Shown piece by piece: positions 1 to 9,823 of a stretch of 64,000 nucleotides of DNA (its first letter is position 1; the number at the start of each line of letters is the position of its first letter). The notes beneath the pieces were generated by a model. That model ran no database searches, was not told the origin of the DNA, and saw nothing but the letters and a program-made list of their open reading frames with translations. This DNA comes from Spinellus fusiger (lineage: Eukaryota; Mucoromycota; Mucoromycetes; Mucorales; Phycomycetaceae), in assembly GCA_025094145.1 (NCBI GenBank), contig JALLLS010000023.1, positions 397,182 to 461,181 on the forward strand. The letters are read 5' to 3'. The translations under genes were made by a program, and so were the position numbers.

Positions 1-254
1 AGACACTCTTGCCCACTGTGCTCTTTGGGAGGTCGACATCGTCAGCAATCTCTTGATAAGTAACATGTCTTTTCCATTGTCCTATGATTTGACCTCTAAT
101 AGACATGTCATGCTCTCTTCTTTTGATGAGACTATCTTTATGTTCATGGCTAAGAGTTGGCCGATTTCCATTGCTTGAAGTCATTGTTTGAATAAGTTGT
201 AAAATAGAATATAGAAAATTGATTTGCTGTCTACTCATTTATTACATGGGACTG
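1..254 (-). mobile_element. Nested Tc1/mariner-like element, truncated by the window edge
   Basis: This is one end of a small Tc1-like element whose body lies left of the window. Its terminal repeat reads CAGTCCCATGTAATAAATG on the minus strand, starting at 254 and flanked by TA at 255-256. The same element occurs in the opposite orientation at 48166-48802. By eye the two copies look identical over their shared length. It is inserted inside the Fanzor-type transposon end at 257-759, at the same site as in the 47.5 kb copy. Confidence 0.75.
2..184 (-). CDS. Tc1-like transposase N-terminus (partial, runs off left edge)
   Basis: The reading frame starts at an ATG whose complement is 182-184 and stays open to the window edge, giving 61 residues. 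It contains a helix-turn-helix of the Tc1 type (YQEIADDVDLPKSTVGKSV), as expected for the DNA-binding part of a Tc1/mariner transposase. The catalytic DDE domain would lie outside the window. The other copy at 48236 encodes the same residues but is internally deleted, so this copy may be dead too; that cannot be judged here. Confidence 0.7.
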   Translation of the reverse strand, partial: MTSSNGNRPTLSHEHKDSLIKRREHDMSIRGQIIGQWKRHVTYQEIADDVDLPKSTVGKSV

Positions 255-256
255 TA

Positions 257-759
257 TACCTCACCAAAATGTGAATATTTTTTATTCTTTGGTCTTTTAT
301 TATTTTGTTATTTCTCACAGAAACTATTCACTTGATACTTAAGCACTCGTCAAGATGATCATAACTGAGCAAGGTGATGTGCTATTGTTAACAAAAATAA
401 TAATAGAAAGAAGTGATAGACACTACCAAGGACTATTCTGAAAGTAAAAAGGTAAGCAGTGTCCTCATCTGGGCTATGGCTTATTCTAATGTACAAGACA
501 CTTAATGTATTGTTATTAGACAGTAGCTATAGTCATAGTATAGTATTATCTATACTATTACAATAAACAATTTTATTCATAAACAATATATTTTACTGAT
601 AATACAATTTAATATTGAGGTATCCATAAAAAGAAATAATAATCTAGATACTTGCGAACTTTTGATTTTAAACATCGACACATAAAAGGGCAATATATTT
701 TCGGACGTAAAGGGATGATTGTGTCACTGATTAAAGGCCAGAAAATCTTTAGGTGTGTA
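257..759 (-). mobile_element. Terminal region of a Fanzor-type transposon (5' side)
   Basis: This matches the left ends of the elements at 16852 and 47520 in reverse complement. The terminal repeat ends at 759 and reads TACACACCTAAAGATTTTCT on the minus strand. Shared internal blocks include the ATGAATAAAATTGTTTATT stretch. Relative to the 47.5 kb copy it lacks about 140 bp of internal non-coding sequence. No gene is seen in this part. The rest of the element, including any Fanzor gene, lies left of the nested Tc1-like insertion and outside the window. Confidence 0.75.
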
Positions 760-979
760 GACACAGTGAATAGGAGAAGAGGAATCTCCTTTTCTGTAGT
801 TTCCAATGCCGCTATTCTGTTTCTTTATTTGATTCCCCGACATAATGAGAAGTAGGTGGAGGCAGGAGGCAGGAGGCAAGGAATAAAACAAGTCACATTT
901 ACACTCTATGCTTCCCTCCACAGGAAAGAGAGACCAGCCCTTTTCTTCCATGTAGTTCTACTTTTTTCCTTTTTCCTTT

Positions 980-980
<1 letters not shown>

Positions 981-1017
<37 letters not shown>

Positions 1018-1024
1018 TGTGTGT
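981..1024. repeat. (CT)n followed by (GT)n microsatellite
   Basis: Ten CT units run directly into twelve GT units. They lie in the 420 bp gap between the transposon end at 759 and the gene starting at 1181. A GAAAGAA-rich stretch follows at about 1050-1080. Nothing else is seen in this gap. Confidence 0.95.
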
Positions 1025-1180
1025 TGATATACTTAAAAGTCAACTGAATAAGAAAGAAAGAAGAAAGAAGAAAGAAGAAACAAAATACCCTATAGTGTAT
1101 GCATTCTAACACAACTTCAGGGACCACCAACGTCATTCCTACTACTATTCCTACTACGACTACAATTGCTCTCCTCTGCC

Positions 1181-1980
1181 ATGGACACAAAAGACCAGTA
1201 CCAACAGAAAATCACTGCCTTTGAACAGAGAATTCAGCAGTACCAACAACAACTGGTAATGTACTACTGAACAACACCTACTGAAGTGTGCTATTAGACC
1301 ACAGCCCTAGACACCACCGCCACTACAGATCGGAGAAGAAGCAATTCAGAGGTAAAGAAGAGTCCTCTTTCTTGCAGGGACTAACAGACAACCAGCGTAA
1401 CCAGCCCAAACCACCCTCCATATCAAAAGAAGCCTTGTCTCTTCTCCAACTACTGGAAGAGGCCTATTCCCAACTACGCCAAACACGACTGGACTATGCT
1501 ACAGACTACCAACAGCAACTCCAGGAACGCAGAACTGTCCTTGTCCAGGAGCGTCAGGCTCTTATCAAAGAACGTCAATTGGCCATGGACAAGGACAGAG
1601 CGACAGATCCATTTGTATTGAGTGAATCTTCTTCTTCTCTGATTGACTCTCTTGAACCGTCTCCTGCAACACTACAACAATGGTGCGATACCCTTCTTAT
1701 GCTACTGTCGGCCCTCCAGCCTCCCTCCACTGCCCAAGACACTCCTCCACCCTCTCCTCTTTCTCCCGACATGGCAATTCACGTGATCCATGCTCAGACA
1801 CCCACAGATCCATTGGAATTATCGTGTCCTGTAGATACAAGTCTATTGATAGTGCCTACCAAGACAAGAGAGCTCTTTTGGAAACTCAGTCTAGACGTCC
1901 CTGTAGGCATGGACCAAGTGTCTGCTACTGTAGAGAGAGTACGGGCTAAAAGAGCCGTCCTTCCCAGTGTGATTTTGTGA
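1181..1980 (+). CDS. Hypothetical Q/R-rich coiled-coil protein
   Basis: I do not recognise the family. The chosen ATG at 1181 opens a glutamine-rich helix (residues 1-25, many Q and K/E), followed by a short spacer and a long main exon ending at TGA 1978-1980. The middle is a likely coiled coil with heptad-like leucines and charged residues (LLQLLEEAYSQLRQTRLDY, then QERQALIKERQL). A proline/serine-rich loop and a hydrophobic C-terminal part follow. The model exons 1181-1255, 1298-1351 and 1378-1980 join in frame to 243 residues, but the second intron would be only 26 nt. An alternative is a single 44 nt intron starting at GTACTA (1260). TRM5 begins 120 bp downstream on the same strand. Confidence 0.6.
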
Positions 1981-2099
1981 CGGTGTATCTCTGTTACTTT
2001 AGTGGTGGGGTGGGTTGCTGTGGACATGTCCATCTGAGAAAATAAACAGACACCTCCCTCCTCTTTTCTTTCTTGTTAGTGTAGATCCATATAGAACAC

Positions 2100-3948
2100 A
2101 TGGGATTATTCTCTCCTCCTGTCCACCACGGCATGCAAGTGCTGAACAGAGCAGCATTTGCAAAGTCCTATGAGATTTGTGGCTTGCGTGTGCCTGCAAA
2201 GAGAGTAGGCAGTGTGATGAGTGTCTTGGGAAAGTAAGCAGGGAGAAAGAGACCAACAGATACTGACATTCAAGTCAATTGTTGAACCAACCACGTCTGC
2301 GCAATGTGACAGATGATAAAGAGTCAAAAGACACCAAGGTGGTGCTGTTAAGAGCAGATCTATGTCAAGAAAGTGAGTGTTCTCTCTCTCTCTCTCTGAC
2401 TGGCTGACTGACTGACTGGATTAGATCTCGATACATTGCCTGAACAGGTCAAGAAAGTCGTGGAGAAAGAAGGTCTGGGATTCATTACACATAAGATTGA
2501 TCTTGATTATGACTATTGGACAAGTGGTAAGCTGGTATGGAATAGGTATCTACAAGTGCTTATCCTTGGTGTAGAACAAATCCTTCATGCAGTCATGCCA
2601 GAAGATGCCAAGGAAATCCCTTCTTCTTATACACAGACAGGTCATATTGGTAAGGACCGTGACTATAGAACACGTATGGACAGTTCATCTTGCCCTGTGT
2701 AGCCCATATGAATCTGAGAGAAGAGCATTATCCATGGAAGAAATTAGTAGGAGAAGTAGTCTTGGATGTAAGGAAAGAGACCAAGCGCATGGATAGAAAT
2801 CTCATTCTTTTCATTAGAAAAACAAAAACATTACTTGTGTTGTGAACAAAACCGACAGCATTGAAGCCACCTACCGTTACTTCAAAATGGAACTGCTAGC
2901 AGGCGATGGAAATATGATAGCGGTGGTGGTACGCAAGAGGATTTGGATCCAGGCTCATGTTTTGATAGAAAGAGAGTGGCTGCAAATTCAAGTTTGATTT
3001 CTCAAAGGTGTATTGGAATTCTCGTCTTCATACTGAACATGAGCGTCTTGTTCATCAATTCAAGCCCAAGGATTACGTGTGTAGGTTCAGATGTCCTATG
3101 GATCATTAGGAGAGGATGAATACCAATGCTATTGATTAGGTGATGTGTTTGCTGGTGTGGGTCCATTTGCTCTTCCTGCTACTAAAAGGGGTGCTACTGT
3201 CTATGCAAATGATTTGAATCCTTGTTCCTATGAGTGGTTGAACAAGAATATTGAATTGAACAAGGTAAGAGAAAGAAGAAGAAAAGGGTGTTGGCGTGTG
3301 GACTCATAGACAGACATAGATCACCGAGGGCATCTATACTTATAACATGGACGGCCGTGAGTTCATTCGAAAGGCCACCCAGGATCTGCAAAAGACATCC
3401 ACTCAATGGAAGACCTTTGACCATTTTATCCTCAACTTGCCTGCCACTGCCATTGAATTTTTAGGTAAGTGTTCCTCTGTCTCTGCTGATATTCATAGCT
3501 TCAGATGTCTTTTATGGACTGTACAGCGACCAGAAGGATCTGTTTAATACTACTGAAAACGCCACTCTTCCTACCATCCACTGCCACTGTTTTACAAAGA
3601 GCACGGAGCCCAAGGAGGACATAGCACAGGCAAGCATCAGACATAGTCTATCTCTAGAGTCACTTTTGCTGATGGTGGTGGTATTGACGGTTATAGCGAG
3701 TGAGTGAGAGCATGGGAGTGCCTTTGGACATGGCTCTTGCCCAATTTCACTGTGTACGCAATGTTGCCCCTAGAAAAGACATGTACTGCGTCTCTTTTCC
3801 CTTGTCTCCCCAAGTGGCATTTGCAGCTACAAGGTACCTCTTATCCTATAACACCCCACTCAGGTCTGACTTTTGTATTATCAATAGTAAACGAAGAAAT
3901 CACGATGTTGCAGAACCTACGACTGTGCAGAAACCACGCTTGGACTAG
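2100..3948 (+). CDS. TRM5: tRNA (guanine37-N1)-methyltransferase Trm5
   Basis: Trm5 methylates G37 next to the anticodon, which preserves reading frame during translation; fungal Trm5 acts in cytosol and mitochondria. The spliced frame shows the family order: an N-terminal [10 protein letters not shown] block, the [19 protein letters not shown] core, [20 protein letters not shown], the SAM-binding [17 protein letters not shown], the NDLNP motif, the NMDGREFI strand and the catalytic-loop [11 protein letters not shown] segment. About nine short introns are needed. One (around 2651-2702) interrupts TGHI-AHMN, another is only 40 nt, and one near 3630 starts with GC. The start ATG at 2100 precedes a conserved beginning ([10 protein letters not shown]). 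The stop is TAG 3946-3948 after a short K/R-rich tail. No broken motif was seen, so it appears functional. Confidence 0.9.
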
Positions 3949-4695
3949 GACAGGTGCTTATGTAGGTCCACTGCATTTAATCAGTCCACGGGAGAGGGTT
4001 ATCGACACTAGTAGAAAGAGAGAAGAATACACAGAGATGGATACTATTGACACCTTTTCAAAGAGAGAAAGAAACAAAAACAAAAACAAAAACAAATATT
4101 TTATTATTATTATTATTCTGTATGTGTTTATTGCTAATGTTATTATTACTGCTCATGCTGGATTCTTCTTCTATTCAATATAAACATTACAGTTACAGTT
4201 CTACTTTTTATATGGATGAATAAGATGAAGCTATTTTGACTGATGTTGTACAGTCTAAATTAGATCAATGCCCTTTATGCGTTGTGTTTACTTTATAAGC
4301 ATAGTATTATTTCTATGCTATAAACAGCTATGAACATGGGTAGGACATACTCTTTGTCAGTAGATAGCTCTATGATGAACAGTATAACAATGTAATACAA
4401 TGTAATACAACACAACACAACACAACACAACACAACACAACACAACACAATACAATACAATACAGTAGTGCAATGAGTTTACCATTTTTGATTTATATTT
4501 ATACATCCGTAGTCTTTTACAAATGTATTCCCAAGAAAGCACTACACCAAGTGGTTGTTTTTCTTCATAATAGTATTAAGCTGATGTATTTTAGGCTTCA
4601 TCTTTACATCTTCATAGCTTTATATCTCTCTATCTGATGATAACCAGCCAGCCATTCTTTTATTTATTTTATTTCTCAAGGAGAGAAATGTCTAT
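3949..4695. other. Convergent intergenic gap
   Basis: This lies between the 3' ends of TRM5 (plus) and the methyltransferase gene (minus). It is AT-rich with poly(A/T)-like stretches suitable for 3' ends, an AAAACA repeat near 4076 and the pentanucleotide repeat listed separately. The stop-free stretch 3704-4183 is an out-of-frame shadow of the TRM5 3' end. No gene is supported. Confidence 0.6.
4391..4462. repeat. (ACACA)n / (ATACA)n pentanucleotide repeat
   Basis: About fourteen units of a five-base motif, mostly CAACA with CAATA variants at both ends. It lies in a convergent intergenic gap. It is non-coding; the apparent open frame across it is only a by-product of the repeat. Confidence 0.95.
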
Positions 4696-5527
4696 CTATC
4701 CCAAGCGTCTCCATACACTCATCTTCTCTCTTCCTAAGCGAGAGGGATGACCTTGAGCATCTTCCAAATGAATAAGCTCAAAGGTTGCATCTAGAATGTC
4801 ATGATAGCTAATACCAATAGAATAAGCCTACCTGGACTATGTTCACACTAACTTACATTTCTTCGCTCAGTGTAAAAGGAGGCCCTCCAACATGTACATC
4901 CAATGGATACATTAAAGCAATCAAGATACCACCAGGTGGAAGGATCTCTGAGTAACGAGCAGCCCAAGCAGTACGCATGGAGGGATCCAATGCTGCCAAG
5001 AATCTGTTTTGTTTGAGATGTGCACTACTCTTCCAATGACCTACGTATAATCATAGGCAAAGGTATAGCCTTCTTTAGGCAAATCAAAAGTGAAGAAGTC
5101 CCCCAGTATGAATTCGTAATTGTTATCTTTGGCATGGGGATGATTCTGTCTTGTGGGTTATGGGAGTGCTTCTTCTCCAGTCCTACCTCTTGACACTGAC
5201 GAATGCATGTGCTGCTTAGATCCAGTCCTGTCATGGGTCTATCTTTGGTGGCCAAGCATTCAACGTCATAGCCTGAATAATGATAAAGAAGCATGTAAAT
5301 ACAACGTGTAGCGAATGGACTACTTTACCAGCACCACATCCAGGCACAAGACCACGCCCTTTGAGAGGTACCCAGCCATTTTCTGTATCCTGGATAAGTT
5401 TAACAAGAGCGGGACTTGCTCTACCCGCATCCCATCCGGTGTTTTTAGTGGCCCAACGTGATTCCCAGAATTCTACAGTAGGATGAGTCTATCCACACTG
5501 TCCCTTTATTTTTATTTTACCTGCCAT
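4696..5527 (-). CDS. TPMT/thiol-halide methyltransferase family protein
   Basis: This is a SAM-dependent methyltransferase of the thiopurine S-methyltransferase family, which in plants and fungi includes thiol and halide methyltransferases. Exon 1 is tiny (ATGGCAG, complement of 5521-5527) and splices to FWESRWATKNTGWDAGR, the hallmark N-terminal W-x-R...G-W motif. Then come the SAM site (GRGLVPGCGAGYDV), GLDLS, a DFFTFD acidic motif, and DPSMRTAWAARYSEILPPG, a typical post-domain block. The protein ends in FELIHLEDAQGHPSRLGREK at TAG (complement of 4696-4698). Roughly 230 residues in four or so exons fits the family. The substrate is unknown. No targeting signal is obvious. It is transcribed toward TRM5. 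Confidence 0.85.
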
Positions 5528-6708
5528 GATCAGTACAGCAGCACCAAGAATGGAGAAGAAATAGGTCTTTTTATACTAGGAGGATATTAGGTGCACGAGA
5601 AATAACAGAAACATACTATCTTAATCACGGGATCCTATAAACTAAGTCTCACGGATGGGGCCGGGAGGACAAGGTGGGGTGTTCGGAGGCTATGGAAACT
5701 CTATTGGACCCAAGCCATTACCATGGCAACAAAAGTGTCAGTGTCGGCGTTTTCTTTGTAGTCATGGCAATAGTTTGTGTCTCTTTAATAGTTTCTATTT
5801 TATGTCGTCTGCGTGGGTATTTTCTATATATTTTTATATATCTATTTTTTATATATCTATTTTTTCTATATTCCTTTTTTCTATATCTATGTTTTTATGT
5901 TTCATCGTCTATTGTATTCTCTCTACTCTACTCTACTCTATTGATCTGTGAGTGAGTGCGTTGATAAGAATAGAGACAAAAGTCGTTTCCATGACTCCAA
6001 TCCATGGAAGGAGAAAAGGGAATCCAAGCATGGACGGAGGAGACCTGCCGTAACATCAACACCGGCATTACTTTATTGGGTGGAGAGGGAGAAAAAGGAA
6101 ATCCAGCACGCGACAGTGGAGCAAAAAGGCAGCTGTTGTGTGAAGCATGGCCACACGTTGATATTTCTTATTTCTCTGTCTTGTTACTGCTCCTAGGGAT
6201 GGATGGGCTGTTTTGCTGACAATGGCCGATCTCTTTCTCGGTCTCTTTCTCCTTTGCCTCCTTTGCCTCCTTTGCCTCCTTTACCTCCTTTGCCTCCTTT
6301 CTTCCTTTCCTTTCTTCCTTTCTTCCTTTCTTCCTTTCCTTTTCCCCTTTTGTTTTCATACTTTTCTGTTCTACTCCCAATTCCTCATTTCAAATCCACT
6401 CATCCACTCATCCACTCATCCGTACGCTCACCTACCCACTCCACCACTCCACCACTCCACCAATTTCATTCTCCTTTCCTTTTCCTTCCCCTACCTCCAC
6501 TCCTCCCCTCTCCCCTCTCCCCTCCCCTTTTGTTTTTTATTTTTTTATTTTTTATCGGTTTTAATATTTTCCCTTTGGATTGCCGAATTCTTCACTCTTC
6601 TTTTATTTGTCCGTCATTTTTTATTTATTGACTCTTTCTCCCTTTTCTCCCTTTACTTTTTTATTTACTTTTTATTTTTTTATTTTTCTTTCCTTTCCTT
6701 ATAGAAAA
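5528..6708. other. Intergenic and probable 5' leader of the Zn2Cys6 gene
   Basis: The first half (5528-6200) has no convincing exon. It holds some GC-richer patches (about 5655-5760 and 6000-6130) that do not keep one open frame with recognisable motifs. From about 6230 to 6700 the plus strand is almost pure pyrimidine, with tandem TTTGCCTCC units at 6250-6298 and TTTCTTCC units after them. It ends in CCTTATAG five bases before the ATG. This could be a 5' UTR intron acceptor. The open frames across it are low-complexity artefacts. Confidence 0.5.
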
Positions 6709-7671
6709 ATGTCCTCCAAACAAGAGACATTCCAAGCCACTCGCCGCAACAAACGCCTCAAAGTGGCCAGTGCCTGTGGAGAATGCAGACGAAAAAAGAT
6801 TAAATGCAACGGAGAAAAACCCTGCTCGAGCTGTTCAAAGACAAACATTGAATGCGACTATTCTCGCTCCCTCAAGCCAAAACCCACTTCCATCCTTGAT
6901 CCCAAAAAGAATGCGAGTCTTTGCACCTCCGCCCACACTGCAGTGGATCCCAAGTCCATTCATGCTCTTGAAAATAGACTCACAGTGATCGAGGATGTCT
7001 TGCGCGCTCTTTTGGCTTCTTCTGAAAAGATGCCACCCTTATCGCCCATGAGTCTCCACTCCGATCACTGTGCCGAAGCAACAACATCCGTATTCGGATC
7101 GAAAGAATGGGATTCACAGCACTTGAAGCGTCTTCATTCCGGTCCGCTACCGCCATCCTGTCACACACCGTACGATGCCCCGTGGATGCATGCCATTCAT
7201 AGCCAAAACAGGGACAAGAGACAGCGGCATGAATGTGACACTTTCTCAGGGTACAGTCACACTGGTCCTCTTCCGAGTGGAGACCCGTTGGTGAGATTAC
7301 CGCCCCTCCAGCAGATACAGCACACACAGCAAATACTACAGTCATCTGTACCGTCTGTCCACCATCCAATGGCACATCTACAGCAACAGCAACAGCAACA
7401 GCAACAACCTCCTCTCTCTGCTTCTTCTTCCTCTTCTTCTTCCTCTTCTTCTTCATCCAACTCCAATTCCAATTCTAATTCTAATTCTTCCCATCCCAAT
7501 GCAATTACTTTTTTCTCTCCTCACTCTAATACTTTCCCCACAAAAGACACAGAAACAGTCACTCCTGCTCTCATGCCTTCACCCAAACTATCTGCTATCC
7601 GCACTCTTCTCAATCAAGACGACAAGGAACTTTCATTTTGCCTCTCTCCACCCCTCTCATGCTTATTTTAA
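6709..7671 (+). CDS. Zn2Cys6 binuclear cluster transcription factor
   Basis: This is a fungal nuclear DNA-binding regulator. The ATG at 6709 gives a 320-residue single-exon protein. A basic start (residues 12-18) leads into the cluster CGECRRKKIKCNGEKPCSSC with cysteines at about 23, 26, 33, 39, 42 and 49, the classic six-cysteine spacing. A short linker with proline follows, then a leucine-bearing helix near residues 85-105 (ALENRLTVIEDVLRALLAS), probably for dimerisation. The rest is low complexity: nine glutamines, a serine run and alternating N-S repeats near residues 225-265, encoded by CAACAG and TCTTCT-type microsatellites. No fungal-specific middle homology region is present, so it is a short member. 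The frame could start earlier, but the pyrimidine tract upstream argues for 6709. Target genes cannot be inferred. Confidence 0.85.
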   Translation: MSSKQETFQATRRNKRLKVASACGECRRKKIKCNGEKPCSSCSKTNIECDYSRSLKPKPTSILDPKKNASLCTSAHTAVDPKSIHALENRLTVIEDVLRALLASSEKMPPLSPMSLHSDHCAEATTSVFGSKEWDSQHLKRLHSGPLPPSCHTPYDAPWMHAIHSQNRDKRQRHECDTFSGYSHTGPLPSGDPLVRLPPLQQIQHTQQILQSSVPSVHHPMAHLQQQQQQQQQPPLSASSSSSSSSSSSSNSNSNSNSNSSHPNAITFFSPHSNTFPTKDTETVTPALMPSPKLSAIRTLLNQDDKELSFCLSPPLSCLF

Positions 7672-7827
7672 AGAAAAAAAAAAAAGAAAACACACCTTTC
7701 AAATAAATGACCTTGCGTTTCTTAGAGTCCTTTCTTGTGACGTCATCCATAACAAAAAGGAAATAATAATAATAAAAATCACGTTCCTTTTTTATTTTGT
7801 TCTCTTACGCTTTGTCGTTGCTCGCCC

Positions 7828-9448
7828 ATGCCACCTGACCACAGTCCACCCTTTACTCCATTCCCTGCGACTCCTGAAAAAGGAATGAACGGATTGCGTC
7901 CTTACTACACTGCAGGACTAACACCCGACAACTACACTGCACACAAGGGACCCCTTCCACTCAATAACAACACCATGGACTATGACGACTTGGTGGACTC
8001 AAGAGCAGCAGCAAGAGAACTGGTCAACTTTACTGTGTTAAAGTACTTTACTACTGCTCTGAGTAGTCCCTTTGAAGTGTCCTCCACTCTCTTGCAAGTG
8101 CAGTACATGCCTCATGAGAGTGCCCATGTCACTGCCAGTACTAATGCAGGCGTTACTACTACGGATAGTGTAGAGGTTAGGTAAATGCACTCGAGCAAAA
8201 GCGTTCTAAATACAAAATACATGGACAGAATGAGGATGAGGAGAAGAGCAGAAAAGAACACAACAGCGAAGAAGAAGAACATCAACACGACAGCGAAGAG
8301 GAGGAGAGTGAGGACGACGACTTTTATGGTGCCTACAAACATCGCCGTTCCTCAGAAGACATGTATAAACCCTCTACATTGCAAGCAGACAACCCTGTAT
8401 TTCATAAACAAATGGCTTTGGATGAGAGTGGGTACATTGTCCGCACCAGTGTGTATGATGACAGCACACGACCCACCCATCAACTCAGACCCATTGAAGG
8501 GGGTGTATGGAAAGGCATTGGAATGTTGTTGAAGCAACCCCATGAGGGATGGAGAGCATTGTTCAAAGGACAATACACCCATTGGATTAGTGAGGTGGCG
8601 CGTTTGTTTATGCAGCCTAGTCTAGAAGGCAGTCTGAATGACATGTTTGGACTTTATGACGATACGATTCCTTTGATTCATCTTGACAGAGTGGGTCCTA
8701 ATCTTGCTACTTTGGTGGCAAGTCATTTAATGGTAGGGGTTTTGCTCAGTCCTTTGGAGTTGATAAAGACAAGGTACAACAGTGAAAGAAAGAAAAGATA
8801 GATTCAGACGTGTCTAATGCATCCATCCAAACTCCTGTTCTATTTCTCTATAACAGAATGATTGTTCAGTCAGCCTCTCCATTGAAGCGAAAGTACAAGG
8901 GACCTTTCCATGCCCTCCGTACAATATTGAGTGAGGAAGGCGGACTCCAGGGCCTGTACTTTTCTCATAACCTGGTACCCACCTTGCTCTATCACTCTTT
9001 GATTCCATTGATCCAGAATGCAGCACCATTAGTGATTGATCGTGTATTCTGTATTTCTGCCAATGATTCCCCTTTCTTGCATGGATTGGCAGAACTAGGC
9101 CTTAACACCTTGGAACTCATTATTACTTTGCCTCTTGATACTATTCGTAAGCGACTCCAATGCCAGATTCGGTCAAGGACTTCTGTGAAGCGGTTTGAGA
9201 GTGTCGTGGCACTTCGTCCTGTGCCTTATACGGGTGTAATGGACACATGCTACCGTATTGTCAAGGAAGAGGGAGGAAGAAGACAAGAGAAAAATGTCAA
9301 GGGAAGAAAGGGATGGGAAAGAGAGGCTTCTCCAGGATGGGGGTTGAGGGGACTGTACCAAGGATTTAGTATGCAATTCACATCAAGTGTACTGCTGTTT
9401 GTTCTTCAGGCGATCAATGGGATTGAAGGTACGGGCAGCCGTGTATGA
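7828..9448 (+). CDS. UGO1: Ugo1-like mitochondrial carrier-fold protein
   Basis: Ugo1/SLC25A46 proteins sit in the mitochondrial outer membrane and couple outer- and inner-membrane fusion; they are degenerate members of the solute carrier family. Exons 7828-8175, 8229-8773 and 8857-9448 join in frame to about 494 residues. Two carrier signatures are visible (SPLELIKTR and LPLDTIRKR, the P-x-D/E-x-x-K/R motif); an earlier one is degenerate (SSPFEVSSTL). An LRPYY start and a very acidic loop (EEEESEDDD) are typical of Ugo1 rather than a metabolite carrier. The C-terminus has WGLRGLYQGF, the usual end of a carrier repeat. The first intron has a weaker donor (GTTAGG). A true transporter is the alternative, but the degenerate first repeat argues against it. 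Confidence 0.7.
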
Positions 9449-9823
9449 GATTGTTTGACTGATGTGGACAAGATGATTATGAGGACTTTTGAGAGTGCGT
9501 AGACTTATAATACGCTCAATGAATACTCTTTCTTTTTTTTTTTCTTTTTTTCTTTTTTTCTTTCTTTCTTTTTCTTTTTCTTTTTCTTTTTTTAATAGAG
9601 TTATCTATCATTGATAGCTTGACCTTGGAAATATTTAGATATTTAGATATTTAGATATTTAGATATTTAGATATTCAGAAATGGAGAGACCTGGGAATAT
9701 TAAAGGGTATCTATAGACATTTAGAAGAAAGAGGAAAAAGAGCGGGAGGATGAATGGATGTGTATATGGGAAAGAAGAAGGGGTGTATACATGGGCCACT
9801 CTAGGGTCTATTCATAGAGGAAT
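9449..9823. repeat. Poly-T tract and ATTTAG repeat between convergent genes
   Basis: This is the gap between the Ugo1-like gene and the ATPase 3' end. It holds a T-rich tract at about 9530-9595 and a clean hexamer repeat (ATTTAG/ATATTT) at 9631-9676. Nothing coding is seen. Confidence 0.85.

Noticed and set aside
6203..6704. Open frames of 142 and 163 codons, rich in L/P/F/S
   Set aside because: They come from the pyrimidine-only leader before the Zn2Cys6 gene, and their composition is explained by the repeats.
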